Shown piece after piece: positions 1 to 12,073 of a DNA stretch of 64,000 nucleotides. Both the position numbers and the translations under genes were made by a program. The first letter of the stretch is position 1. Every line of letters starts with the position of its first letter. The notes below the pieces were generated by a model. It was not told the DNA's origin, searched no databases, and saw nothing but the letters and a program-made list of their open reading frames with translations. The DNA is from Dastarcus helophoroides (lineage: Eukaryota; Arthropoda; Insecta; Coleoptera; Bothrideridae). The stretch lies in assembly GCA_028583605.1 (NCBI GenBank), contig CM053334.1:19971118-20035117 (forward strand), in the 5' to 3' direction.

Positions 1-403
1 CTCCTAACATAAATATTTGATTTTTTTCCTCAACACTTCAAAAAAAACAACACTGGATGGCGCTGCAAACAGTATATTTGAATCTCCCTCAAGACTAGAA
101 AGACTATAAATTAAACTTAAATTCGATAAAGTTTACTTTGAATATTCTAACCCAACTTTATTTTTACATTCGTCACATATATTTAATTTTTCATTACATG
201 TTACTTGTCAGGTAATAAGCGAGTTTTTTCTTTCTTAAAAAAAAATTCGTTCGAATTCTTTTCATAAATTTTGCCGGTGGCGATAGCGAAAAAGGTTGAG
301 AAACGCTGTTCTAGTGGACTTATTTAGAGTTAGTAGGTTCGTTTTTAGAAGTGATTTTTTTTTTGGGATTTGGCAACCCTGGCGTCGGTGTTCTAAATAC
401 ATA

Positions 404-484
404 CAATACAATGTTATGGTAGGTTAAATATCCCTGACAAATGTCACCTGTCAGGGATATTTAATCTACCATAACATTATATTG
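404..484. repeat. Long near-perfect hairpin
   Basis: Two 36-base arms (404-439 and 449-484) are inverted copies of each other with two mismatches, separated by a 9-base spacer. It sits about 60 bases before the zinc-finger start codon. A related fragment (gttatggtaggt) recurs near 2262. It could be a small palindromic transposon remnant or, if transcribed, a miRNA-type precursor stem. The fold is seen; the role is inference. Confidence 0.75.
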
Positions 485-545
485 TTGCTAAATATGACCT
501 TTTAATTAAATATTTTTATTCTACTTATGTAAAAAGGCGATAATC

Positions 546-2008
546 ATGTCCAGCGGTAAATTTAGAGTAATATTTTAGATTGTTATCGTGCATTTTTCTC
601 GTTTCAGAACATTACGAGAAAGCAAAGCATTTACATCCTTTTGAATATTCCCAACCGGATTTAGTAGAAAATTTCAGTAATGTAAAAACAGAAGAGCTAG
701 ATTTCGAAATTAAACAGGAGCCTAGTGATTACCTAGATAATATCCAATACGATATTCCGGAAAAATTTGAATTTGTTGAATTAAAAACTGAAGATGATGC
801 CTCGAGTGCAATAAAATTAAAGGTTGAAGAAAAAATGGAAAAATTTGCAGACTATACGAACTTACTTGAAACAGAAATTGCTAGGTAATTAAAGTGGCCA
901 AATAGTTTATAAAAACAGAATAAAACAAACTTTGGTCTCTAGTTCATAACAATTTTACGATTAATGTAACTAAACTACTTTTGTGACTTTCATTATTTGT
1001 TTATAATTTTTGTGAAAATGTAGCTTCAATGAACATACAACCGCTGTGGGACACGCTGTATAATGATAATTCGTTTCCAGAGCAAACAATCAGAAGTCAC
1101 CAGAAATTAAAACGAGGGATACCAGCAAATCACAATTATTCCATTGCGAGTACTGTGATCATACAACAAATAATAAGAGCAATCTCACGAGCCACATTAA
1201 CGGAGTTCACCTAAAAAATTTGCCCTATCAGTGCGACTTATGCAGCTATCGATCTGTAAAAAGAAACAACTTGAATCGTCACATTTTGACCCATTTCAGG
1301 TGCAGATACTGTTGTTATGCCGGGACAAATCATGAAGAGGTTTCAGCTCATGTAATAGCGCATCACAGCATACATAAATGTAGGTTTTGCGACTACTCGA
1401 CCAAACAAAAAACGCTCGTGAAAGTGCATGAGAATGCGATTCATCTTAAAAAAGAAATGTATTCTTGTTCAGAGTGCAATCGTACATTTCCATATAAAGC
1501 CAACATGATGAAACATAAAAAGAGGATACATACAAATGTTTATTTCAACTGTGATAAGTGCGACTACAAAGCGAAAAGCGAGGCACGTCTCAAAGGCCAC
1601 CTAAATGCGATTCATACAAGATCAGAACTAGTCTACTGCGCCCATTGCGAGTATACTGCTACTCTCAAGTCGATTTTGGCGATCCACATACGCAACAATC
1701 ACGCGCACACCGCGTCCTTTCAATGCAAAAAATGCGATTTTGCTTCTAAGGAGAGAAAGGAGCTGATCAGACATTTTAAGTTGGAGCATGAGAAGAATTA
1801 TCGTTTTGAGTGTAACAGTTGCGGTTTTTTGGCCAAAACTAAATATTTATTAAAAGAGCATATTTTATTCATACATCTTAAACAAAGACCGTTTCAGTGC
1901 AAGTTTTGCCCATATGCTGGGTTTAAGAAATATCTTTTACTTAAGCACACTAAAGTGAAACACAAGGAAGCTTTTGTAAAAAGTGAATCGGAGACTATTT
2001 TATTTTGA
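546..2008 (+). CDS. Ten-finger C2H2 zinc-finger protein, copy A (3 exons)
   Basis: A predicted nuclear DNA-binding protein of 404 residues. Coding exons are 546-555, 608-884 and 1081-2008; introns 556-607 and 885-1080 begin GT, end AG and keep one frame (1215 coding bases). The first exon encodes only MSS plus one base of the next codon. Residues 4-95 are acidic and carry several psi-K-x-E motifs (VKTE at 29-32, IKQE at 38-41, then LKTE and LKVE), the consensus for SUMO attachment. Residues from about 116 to 390 form ten C2H2 fingers, starting FHCEYC and ending FQCKFC. Most linkers are not TGEKP. The start is chosen because copy B at 5646 has the same three-exon structure, phases and motif order. 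An AATAAA overlaps the stop at 2008-2013. The third-exon acceptor at 1079-1080 was preferred to the AG at 1022-1023, which would give an early in-frame stop. The target and exact orthologue are not recognised. Confidence 0.88.
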
Positions 2009-2261
2009 ATAAAAATTCCAGCTTATAGAACAGTTTTATATTCTAATGTATGTAAGCATACATTTTTTTTATGGGGACAGCTTTTTTTTAATAATAAATG
2101 ACTTTTATCATTGCAATTTTATTATGTAACGGCGTCCTTTTTTCGAAGTTTGAGATTTTTCAGAATTTGGACATTTTTTCAAATTTGGAATTATCTTGAA
2201 AATTTTCCATCTTTTGCCAAAGAAATGTCGGCCTTTTGTTTAATAACAATAGAATATTAGG

Positions 2262-3310
2262 TTATGGTAGGTCCAATGCACGGATTATACATAGAATAAG
2301 GGATAGTGTACGCCCACAGATCATAGAATAGGGATAGCGCACGCTCTTATATTGGCCATGTATAGAAATTTGACCTAAATGCGTCTAGAAAGTGAAGTAG
2401 TTCCGACTATTTTTTTTATCTCTCCCTCAACAGCTGTTTGATAGCCATATTTATTTACTTGGTTCCCCATTGGTTCATTGGTAGTAGAAATCCATCACTT
2501 CTGATATCTCGAGAACGTACTACCTACTCTCTAGATGCTTTTTCGACACAGTTATCTACAATCGTGCACTATCTTCCTTCCGTAATCCGTGTGCGCGCCC
2601 TATATTAGCTAGCCATGTATAAAAATTTGACCAAATGGAGTAGCTCCGACTATTTCTTTTTTATCGCCCCTTTAGTGTTCCCAGAGGTAGCGGAATTTCG
2701 CTGTTGGTAGCGACTTCTGAAGCATTTAGCGGAGTAGCGGCGACGCTAAAGTAGCGGAATTTTGAGGCCGGTAAACGAAAGATTATTTTATATATTTGGC
2801 TTTAATTACACTTCGAGGGTAAAAAACAATGGATTTGTTCTTCAAAGTTCAAGTTTTTTTCTAAAATTCTCTGCCCTTTCTGTGTTAGGTAGCGGCCGGT
2901 AGCGACATTTGTCATTGAACCACTGGCAACACTGCTCCCGTTTAAAATCATTTGTCAACGGTCATGTATGAGCGCGGAAACGTTGATCAATCAACAGCGC
3001 AAGATATAATAGCAATTGCAGCTCAGTTATTCTGTTAAAAGCCTACAAAACACCCACCTGAAACATTTTTAGATTTCTCCTACATCATTTTTTTCGTAAA
3101 AAATATGAATGAACACACTAAAGAATGCCATTAAAATTAAAGGAAATCGGCAAATTTTGACATTTATCGACAGCTGTTTAGTAGCCATATTTATTTACTT
3201 CTACCCTTATTGGTAACAGAATTCCATCACACCTACTCTCTAGACGCTTTTTCAACACCGTTTTTTACGATCGTGCACTATCCGTACTCTATAATCTGTG
3301 GTCCAATGTC
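2262..3310. repeat. Duplicated repeat block
   Basis: This spacer contains diverged copies of the same segments. A stretch around 2335-2420 (ending ccgactatttttttt) recurs at 2605-2662. A stretch around 2430-2570 (cagctgtttgatagcc through the cgtgcactatc segment) recurs at 3170-3290. No gene is visible. It looks like old transposon-derived sequence, split by the MITE-like insertion at 2673-2934. Confidence 0.6.
2673..2934. mobile_element. Short hAT-like MITE
   Basis: The left end (AGTGTTCCCAG) and the inverted right end (CAGTGTTGCCAG) match at 10 of 11 positions after the first base. Both ends contain a GGTAGCG-type subterminal motif. CAGTG-starting termini fit hAT non-autonomous elements. 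The 8-base flanks agree at only about five positions, so the target duplication is eroded or absent. Confidence 0.45.
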
Positions 3311-5395
3311 ATTGACAGATACATAGAATAACATAATGAGATTTGGCGTCCAAGGTTGCCAACGTCTTAAATATAATTATCTAATATTTAAAAACAACTC
3401 TGCTGGTGCCAAAAAACTCTAAAAACAATGTTAATCCCCTTGAAACAGCGTTTCTGAATTTTTTTTTGGCTCAAGGGTCAGTTTTTACGATGGCGTAGAA
3501 GGGTTATCAATTCAAAAAATAAAATCAGTAATTTCAACTTTTTCCTCGATATTCCGAATGATCCAAAAATTTTACAAACTTAAAAAAAATCGACCCTTGG
3601 AATAGTTTTATAATATTATTCGGATTAAAGTTGCAACACTGAGTAGTAAAGCTTTGTACTTGCTTTATTACGAAGTTTAAAAATCTAAAGCTGCTGCTAC
3701 ATTTAAATATTCCTCGTATTTTCTTTGCGAAGTTGCGTTCGTAGCATTCATTGTTTATTGGCTTTCTGACAGCAGGTATAGAATAGAACTGCCCGAAACG
3801 TTAAGACTAAAATAATTTTGTTATTTAGTTTTATATTCTTAAATCATAAAATAGTTTTAAATGTTTTTCAATATTGAGTCTAAGGAGTTCTATAAGAAGG
3901 AGATGCATCATCGGTAACGTAATTTGTCGAATGAAAATGGGACTGATTTCCACTCACTGATAGCAGCGGCCTCTGTTGTGTATTACCAGTAAGTATTGTG
4001 CGAAAACTGTAAAATGAGAGCTTAATATTGTACCTACTGAGGCAGAGGATGGTAGTAGTTGTAGGTACAATGTACCCAATCGGTCACATCAGTGTCATGT
4101 TAAACTTTTCTTGGGCTTTTCCTAGAAAAGTGTGTCTAGAACATCCTTTATTCATCTTTTAGTCAGTGAGAAGGTTCCACCGTTGAACTTTAAACTGTTG
4201 CAATCTAATTAGGTGTACGTTTTAACTACTCGTTTCGCAATCTAGGATTAAATAGAATTCTGTGGTGCATTAATAGATGGCGCTGCGAACAGTGGAAGGT
4301 TTTCAATCCCATTTTAAAAGCACGGCGTAACGCAACCTTACCGTCTAGATAACCATAGTTTAATCACAAACAGCGATTGACAAATTAATATCAAACGCAA
4401 TTGCTTCATGGGGTAATCTATGAGATTGCCAATCCTTAACAGAAGGCATCTTAAATCTAGATTTGAGGAAGAAGCCACTGACCGAAGAAAAATCCAATAA
4501 ACAGTGAAAAAGATTTGTACATTTGCCAGGTGACATAAAATCTATCGCTTGTGGGAGCTTAAACGGGGCAGGTCGTAGCGAACGTAACACCAAGAGTTTA
4601 CAACAACTTTATTACTTTTTAATGTAAGAAAATACAAAAACGCGGGACTGGCGACTAACTTCAGCCAGCCCGAGCAACACACATCACAAAACATAACACA
4701 CATCTAATCTCCCAAAAACAACTAACTTTTTCATTTTCCGCCAGACCAAAGTTGCCAACCCGAAAATATCTATTTCTGTCACGCCGAACAAAAAATCCTG
4801 CTATTTGTGTGCAAAACCTGCTGCCCAATCTTGAATCTTTTATAAACAAAGTTGTTACACATATGGTACGCACGGGGGTCTTCTCCCTTACACACACAAT
4901 AGTTGTTTCATTAGCGAAAAGAAGTGTAACAAGGAAGGACATTTTTTGTCTGGATTGCAGGATGAACTAACTGCTTAACAAAATAAAATATATGTTGTGA
5001 AATGCCAATCATATTAGACTATTTACCTTCTTTAGGTTGGCATTACATTGTTCTATGTTGCTAACAATGTCAAATTCAATCAATAATAATTTTTAATAAA
5101 ACAGTCAGTCATGTAGTAAGAAGTTTCTCTATGCAATATATTAAAAGAATCCAGGCCATGGACGCGGTCGAGCCATCTATGCTTCGCGTCACCCCGAATT
5201 GACGTTGACATTGTACTGCCAACTTCAAATAGTGAACGATTGGCGGTCTATTCAAAATTTAAACCTACACTCTATGAATAAAATATGTCTTCTTTCTGAA
5301 AAAAAAAGCGCGAATTTACCGGTTTCAGGACCAAAAAGTTGAGAAACACTAGTTTAAGGGGTTAACAACTGCGCGAGGGCTCTTTGTTCAGGAAG
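3311..5395. other. Intergenic, no gene seen
   Basis: No supported coding sequence. Short open frames at 4360-4593, 4661-4942 and 4752-4970 overlap on opposite strands and show no recognisable domain or splice context. Motifs common in insect repeats (gatggcgctgcgaac near 4276, as also near 54) are present. Confidence 0.5.
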
Positions 5396-5442
5396 GCCCT
5401 CATGCGCTGCTCATTACTGCCCCCTTGATAGCTCCGCCACTG
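5396..5442. mobile_element. Solitary hAT-like terminus
   Basis: Read on the minus strand the segment starts CAGTGGCGGAGCTATC and continues GC-rich, resembling a hAT-type transposon end. No matching opposite terminus was found nearby, so this is probably a truncated remnant in the spacer before the second zinc-finger gene. Confidence 0.3.
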
Positions 5443-5645
5443 TGAAGGGGGTGATTTTGTTTACAGGTTGGCAACATTGGTGCAAGTGCTCATTGACACA
5501 GTACATCAATGACATTTAAATCACAATGATCTAATAATATTTTATTTTCGTTTTATTTTGTTTTAATTTATATTTAAGTTTATTTATGTTAAATATGGGA
5601 TTTTAATTATATTTTTTAATCTACATAACTAGTAAATTAACAATC

Positions 5646-7040
5646 ATGTTCAATGGTAAATTTAAATTATGTTACAGATCCTTATCAAGCTTGACTATTT
5701 TTCATTTTAGAATGTGATCAGAGAGCAAATTCGCCTTTGCCTTTTTTTGAATATTCCGAAGATGACATCGTAGAAAATTCCTGCAATGTAAAAACAGAAG
5801 AGCCGGTGGCCCAAATTAAACAGGAGCCCGTTGAAAATGCTCAAAACAACGTGCAAGGTCAATCTGAACTACCCCCACCTGTTGAATTAAAAACTGAACA
5901 GAGTGATACATCGAGTGCAATAGAATTAGAAACTACAGATAAAATAGAAATAGAAGAACCTGCCGACTATAAAAATTTACTGGAAACCACAAAAACGGAA
6001 ACTGATAGGTAAATTTTAAAAGAATGTTATCATCAGTAGTTTATTGGCAATATTAGCGATTTGTTTTTAGTGTGAACAATCGTAAGAAAAAGCGGCAGAA
6101 GGCGCCAGTAACCACAACGCAAGATGCTACCAAATCGCAAGTGCTCCAATGTGGTCACTGTGATTATACAGCGAAGGTAATGGGCAATCTCAGACGCCAC
6201 ATTAGTGGTGTTCATCTAAAACACCAGCCATATAAATGCGACATTTGCAACTTTCAATGTGTGCAAAAAATCCACTTGACACGTCACAAATCATCACATT
6301 ATAGAAAATGCAGATACTGCGATTATGTCGGGATAAATCAACAAGCGCTGTCGGCGCATAGAATTGCGAATCACAGCATGTACAAATGCCGGTATTGCGA
6401 CTATATGACCAAACGCAAAGAGCACTTGGAAACGCACGAGAACGCCATCCATCTTAAAAAAGACAAGTATTCGTGTTCTGAGTGCAGTTATACAGCGTTG
6501 TACAAATGCAGTATAAGAACGCATAAGAGACTGATGCATAAGCAAATTTATTACAACTGCGATAAGTGCGATTACAAAAGTAAGGTGGAGAAACGGCTTA
6601 AAAACCACATAAATACGATCCACACCAGAGAGGAATTGGTCTACTGCGCCCATTGCGATTACACATCGACCGTCAAGTCGAGTTTGGCGACACATTTACG
6701 CAACAATCACGCGCTTACCGCGGCTTTTAAATGCGAAAAATGCGACTTTGCTTCCAAGGAGAAGAAGGAGCTGGTTAGACATGTTAAAATGGAGCATGAA
6801 AATTGTTATAACTTCGAGTGCAACGACTGCGGTTTTCTGACCAAAACTAAAATAAACTTGGAGGTCCATATTATAGCCAAACATCTTAAACAGAGGCCGT
6901 TTCAGTGTAAATTGTGTCCATATGCTGCTATCACTAAAAGATCTCTTTTCGTACATGCTACAGCGAAACATAAAGAAGCTTTTGTTAAGAAAGAATCGAT
7001 TAAAGACGAATTTGTTTTCTGGAAAAAAATAAGTTTTTAA
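5646..7040 (+). CDS. Ten-finger C2H2 zinc-finger protein, copy B (3 exons)
   Basis: A tandem paralogue of the gene at 546, 425 residues long. Coding exons are 5646-5655, 5711-6008 and 6071-7040 (1278 bases, in frame), with introns of 55 and 62 bases in the same positions and phases as copy A. Exon 1 encodes MFN plus a base. The acidic part repeats the psi-K-x-E motifs (VKTE, IKQE, LKTE). A basic stretch NNRKKKRQK opens exon 3 and could be a nuclear signal; copy A has only NNQKSPEIK there. Ten C2H2 fingers run from about residue 128 (LQCGHC) to 410 (FQCKLC). Fingers 7-10 are the most similar to copy A. An AATAAA lies near 7154. Expected role is nuclear sequence-specific binding; the target is unknown. 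Confidence 0.9.
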
Positions 7041-7411
7041 CACAGTTTTATATTTTATTGTAAATTAGGCATGATTTTATTTTCTATTTTTATTATTAAA
7101 TGACATGTATCAAGTGCAATTTTATTAAGTTTTAATGGTAATTTTTGGGTATAAATAAAGATAGTTTTAATTATTACTTTTAACGGTTTATGTTTCTATT
7201 TTGCTTTTTTATTCTGAAAATTAGAAACCACGTTTTGGATTACATGATTTTTGGATGATGGTGAAAATTGTTTCTCTTTGTGTCAACTATTTGTTATATT
7301 GTTTGAAAATAAGTTACAAAATACAAATCGGATATCTCTTTAATAATTTGAAACTGGAGGAACATTTTTCTAAAACTTTGGTTAAAGTAATCCCACTTAT
7401 ATTATAATGGA

Positions 7412-7554
7412 CCCTCTCTGAAGATGATAGCTTGGCTATCGAAACACATTAGAGCAACCTCAGTTCTGTTTTTTAATATTTTTTGGTTTCAGGGGACAAG
7501 ATTTGTATTTCAATTTTTGAAGATAACCAAGGACCAGTCCGTTTCATCCAAAAT
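7412..7554 (+). mobile_element. Hairpin retroposon, 5'-truncated copy
   Basis: This is the 3' half of a dispersed family also seen at 14188, 32411, 34531, 38491, 42233 and 45344. It starts at the hairpin centre with CTGAAGA (7418), a 6-bp stem-loop and GAAA, runs through ggtttcaggggacaag, and ends in the tail accagtccgtttc followed by an A-rich end. Confidence 0.75.
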
Positions 7555-8843
7555 TATGGCTCTTTGGATTAAACCACCCACAGGACAAGACAATATACCT
7601 ATTTAGAATATTATGTACAAAATTTGTAGGTATTTGAAATTAACATTTAATTTCTTCGTCTACTTATGTGAACTATGTGATAAATTGTGAATTTCAATTG
7701 GGGGAATTGTAGTAATTAAAGAAACGCTTGCACATAGGAAATCTATTCTGTACAGGCGAAACTTTAAAAAAATTAACGATTACCAGGTAAATCTATAAAT
7801 CTTGAATCGGATTAGCTAAAATTTCCCAAGTTGACTATCATGGCAACCCCTCTTAACCACACCAATGATTGGGAGTCGTTATATTATTTAGGGAACCACT
7901 GACTTTAGATAAGGTTACTGAATTTTGTTTTGTTTTTAATGTTCTAATCAAGATTCATTACCAATCGTTATCTTAATTACAAAGTTATTTCAATTAACTG
8001 ATAAAATTAAATGAAGACGGATAAACTCACTCGTCTAAGGAAACTATATTTCAGTTAGTAGTAATGTATTTTAAATGTTAGCACGCGTGTTCCGAATGTA
8101 TAAACAAATTTTTATTTTAGAAATTTCAAAGTTTTCGAATTTTGAAATCGTGTTCGAAATTTCGACGTTTTCTCATAATTTCTAGTTTAAATATTGTGAA
8201 TATCTACCTAACGCTGTAAAACTTGCGACTTTAGTCAAAATATCAGCTTAGTGTCGAAACAGAACTAAAAATTTTAGAATTAAAGTCGAAATTTTCAGAA
8301 AAAACATTATTGAAATTCAATTAGAAATGTCAACTTATAACACAAAATGTAGTACTTGGTGGAAATTCAGAATCAAAATTTGGAGAAAAAGTCGTAATTT
8401 TGGGATTTCTAATTTTTTTTCCAAAATTTATTGTCGGACAGATTTTGAAGTAAAAGTGTATGATTGTGAAGTGAAAGTATATGCTTGAAATGAATAACTA
8501 TTTGAAATATAAAAATGATTCCAATTCGGACGTTATAAGCGATTAAATGGACACTGACCATGATCGACTAGTTCACTCGTATTAGAGCGGTCTTGTCTTT
8601 GGCGCTCTCGCGTTTCTGTTTCTTCAATACGTTCATTTAGTGCGCGTCATCACAGCCATTTTTTGGAATAGGTTTATAGAACTGGCTAACAAACTTTGGA
8701 TGCCATAAACTAATCGTACATGATCGAGAAATAGTTTTGTTAGACGTAAATGAGAAAGGTATGCAACACACGTGTAATGCAACTTTAGCTTGGCATCACG
8801 CTTGATTGTGTGAAATTCACTTTTTTAATCAGCTTTAACGCAT
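7555..8843. other. Intergenic, no gene seen
   Basis: AT-rich spacer with no supported gene. Part of it (about 8100-8470) has the degenerate cgaaatttt texture found inside the hAT-type elements further on. Confidence 0.5.
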
Positions 8844-8998
8844 TGTGACGGGCTTTATCGGTTCGAATTGATTCACACGTGAATTAAAAATAATCCCACT
8901 TTATTACTAAACTAAACTTGGATCACCACAATTGAACAATTAACTCACTTCTGTACTTCTAACTACGAACTCACTAATTACACCGACTGACTACTTAA

Positions 8999-9011
8999 CT
9001 ACACCGACTCT
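8999..9011. repeat. Target-site duplication of the LINE, left
   Basis: The 13 bases ctacaccgactct recur exactly at 13132-13144. They flank the LINE and mark its insertion point inside the LTR-like sequence. The T-run that follows is the LINE's poly(A) tail seen on the opposite strand. Confidence 0.9.
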
Positions 9012-9255
9012 TTTTTTTTTTTTGTTAAAGTAGGGGAAAATGCTTTACGCACATCTGGGAAGATAACCCAGATAGTGTCGGGCTTCCGCTCAAACTACGG
9101 GTACCGACTAAAAACCCCTTACTTCTTCGGGCCGGGCCCTTGGCCCCCAATCCCTCCGTCGGAACAGTACAATAGTGCTGAAGCACTGTTGTAAGCTGTT
9201 TTGCCTGAAACATAAGAACAAACAAAACAGAAAATTTTACGATAAAAGTCTTAGC

Positions 9256-11970
9256 CTAGAGGACCATCCTTGGTCTCCTAATCCTGGTTGGGATGTCTGG
9301 ATCGTAATCCACCGCCTGTCGAACTAGTTCGTTTGAATGCGTTTCCGCTCTCACCATCGCCCTGGAATTAATTTCCCTAAGAAAATCTCTTACCAAAGGT
9401 AGTTCAGCTTCTCTATGGAGCTGATTGTTTCTCGCAAACCATGGAGCATCCATGGCTTGTCTTAGGAAGACGTTCTGGAACACCTGGAGTTTCTTCATCT
9501 GATTATCCGTCGCTTGTGACCAGGCTACAGATGCGTAGGTCATTGCTGGTCTTATAATTGATTTATATAGTAACACTTTAAGTCCAATGGACAGGTTACT
9601 ATTTCTACCAATCATCGCTTGCAGCAGTCCCTTCAGCATTTTGGCTCTGGACACTGCATAATCGATGTGTGCTTGGAATGTTAGTCTTTTGTCTAGAATG
9701 ACACCTAGATACTTTGCCTGAAGTCTCCAGTCGACGTTTTGCCCATGAACATTTACATGTCCATCTGGTTGGAGTCTTTTTCGAGTGAAAAAGACTGCTT
9801 GGGTCTTGTCTGCGTTGACTTGGATTCTCCATTGGCCAAAGTAATCTAGTAGACTGTCTGTTGCCTCCTGAAGTCGTCTGGTGACCACCTCTGGGCTGAA
9901 AGAGTACGCCACTAAAGCTGTGTCATCTGCGTAAGTTGCCAATAAGGTGTTGTCGGTTGTTGGATTGGTTCTCGGAATGTCTTCTGTGAACAGAGAATAC
10001 AGCAGAGGTGACAAGGCAGAACCTTGAGGTACCCCATACTATAACCTAAACTGGTTTGATAGTTCCTGTCCCACCTTTGCTCTAAAGGAGCGCTGGTCCA
10101 GGAACGAGCTTACCATTTGAACCATTGTTAGAGGTATTCCAAACTGGTGCATCTTGTAGACTAATCCTTCATGCCAAACTGTGTCAAATGCCTTGGAGAT
10201 ATCGAAGAAGATAGCTCCAACTACCTGGTTCCAATTCATGCATTAAGTGATTGTTTCCACCACTCTCAACAGTTGGTCTGAGGTAGAGTGCATAGGTTGG
10301 AAACCAAATTGTTCCTTGGGAATGATGTCGCGATCGCTGATGATATTCTGCAGACGCTTCCTTAAAATCCTTTCGGCCACCTTACCCAAGTTGGATAAGA
10401 GGCTGATTGGCCTGTAATTTTGAGAAAATTTCCCATCCTTACCTGCCTTAGGAATAAAGATAACATTTGCAGACTTCCATCTGATTGGAAAATATCGGAA
10501 TTTAAACATAGAATTGACTATAGCTCCAAAGTATTTGACAGCTTGATCCGGAAGAGACTTCAAAGCTTGGTTTGAAATTCCGTCTGGACCTGGAGACTTT
10601 TTGACATTTAACTTGCGCAGAAGGCTTTGGATTTCCTCTTTGTTAGTCGACTGGATGATGTCGTCTTCCTCTGGCACTTCCTCCTGAAGAATTTGAACCT
10701 CTTCTTCCACCTCATCTACGAAGTCTAAGTTCACTTCTTCAAGTGTGGCCTGACAGTGTCTTTCAAAGGTCTCAGCAAAAGCTGCGGCCTTTTCCTGATC
10801 TGAGTAAGCCATTCCTTGAGGTCCGTGTATCGGAGGGAAAGGTTTCCTAACTCCTCTTAGAGCTTTGGCTGTGCGCCAGAGATCTGATGAAGTTTCGAGG
10901 TTGCAGCTCCTTAGGTGTTCCTGAAATTTAGAAGTTTTGTGCTCTCTGAGTTCATACCTGAGCTCGTGGATGACCCTGTTGACTTCCGCCTTATCTGCTT
11001 GCAGATTGGTCCGTCTTGCTCTCTTCCTGGCACGATTTTTCCTCTTAATCAGCTCCACCAAGTGATTTGGCAGTGGTTCCCTTCCTTCTATACGCCGGAA
11101 AGTTTTGGTCGCAGCCAGAATTGAATCTGTTATAGTGGTTTCCAGTCTCTCCACCCCTGTGTTGATGTCATCGTTTGTATTGATCTCTCCAGGCTCTTCC
11201 AGGTTTGCTGCCAGATACTCCCTGAACTGTGTCCAGTTTGTTTTCTGGCAGGTTTCTGGAGGCTTGGGTCCACGATCATCTCCGATGGTCATCATCACTG
11301 GGTTGTGGTCTGAGCTGAGCTCACTAACTGATGTTAACTCAACAGTGTATCGAACATCCTTCATCAGTGCAACGTCCAGGACATCTGGTATTCCTGTGGC
11401 GTTATGATGATGGGTTGGTTCTTCTGGAGCCATTACATCGATTCCGTTCTGTGCTGTGAACCTTTGAAGTGTCCTCCCGTTTTTGTTGTTGACTCTGCTG
11501 CCCCACTCGACGTTTTTGGCATTAAGGTCTCCGGCTACAATAACATTGTTATTGCTTATTTCGAAGATGCGTGTCAAATCTGTCTCTGTGAGGGCGTTGG
11601 TTATGGAATAACAAGAGACCAGCGTCAGAGGTCCCTGCGCCATTTGAATTGTTACTCCAATTCCTTCCAGCTTTTCCAACTCCGGGGTGCCTGCAGCAAA
11701 ATGCGTTAGCTTTCTATTTACGTAAATAGTTGTGCCTCCTCCTGGGCCAGTTGGTCTGTCTCTGCGGTGAAGAACATATCCTCGGATTTTGGGATCCTTA
11801 GATCTGAACGTCATCCTGGTTTCGCTCAGCATCAGTACGTCCAAGTCGTTTTCCTTTGCGAAAACTTCTAGTTCGTTCCTGTTGCCTTGGAGTCCGTTGC
11901 AGTTCCAGAAAACTGCCTTGAGATGCTGACGACGAGCAGGATTTCCTCCATTAACTCTCCTTTCCTGGCT
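9256..11970 (-). pseudogene. LINE ORF2: endonuclease and reverse transcriptase, two stops
   Basis: One reading frame runs from about 11970 to the stop at 9256. It holds an apurinic-type endonuclease: WNCNGLQGN near the start, then LMLSETR, VAGDLNAKN and SSDHNPV. The reverse transcriptase follows: YRPISLLSN, QFGFQPMHST, FDISKAFDTVWH, GVPQGSALSPLLY and the catalytic TYADDTAL. In-frame stops lie at 10243-10245 (TAA, just before the DISKAFD block) and 10039-10041 (TAG, just before GVPQG). Both fall inside the RT domain, so this copy should not make an active enzyme. The protein normally nicks target DNA and copies the element's RNA there. The first ATG (11844) is downstream of WNCNGL and is unlikely to be the native start. 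Confidence 0.92.
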
Positions 11971-12073
11971 CTATCCATTAGTGTTTTAGACTAAGGATCT
12001 TTGGATCTCATGATAGAGACGATGGCCTCTTGACTGTTTTGTGCTTCGGAGACTGCTCTCACCAAGTCCAGCA

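Noticed and set aside
1024..1080. AG at 1022-1023 as the acceptor for zinc-finger exon 3
   Set aside because: It leads to in-frame stops at 1061 and 1064; the acceptor at 1079-1080 keeps the frame and matches the paralogue.
6294..7043. Minus-strand frames over the second zinc-finger gene
   Set aside because: They are shadows of the C2H2 exon and contain no recognisable domain.
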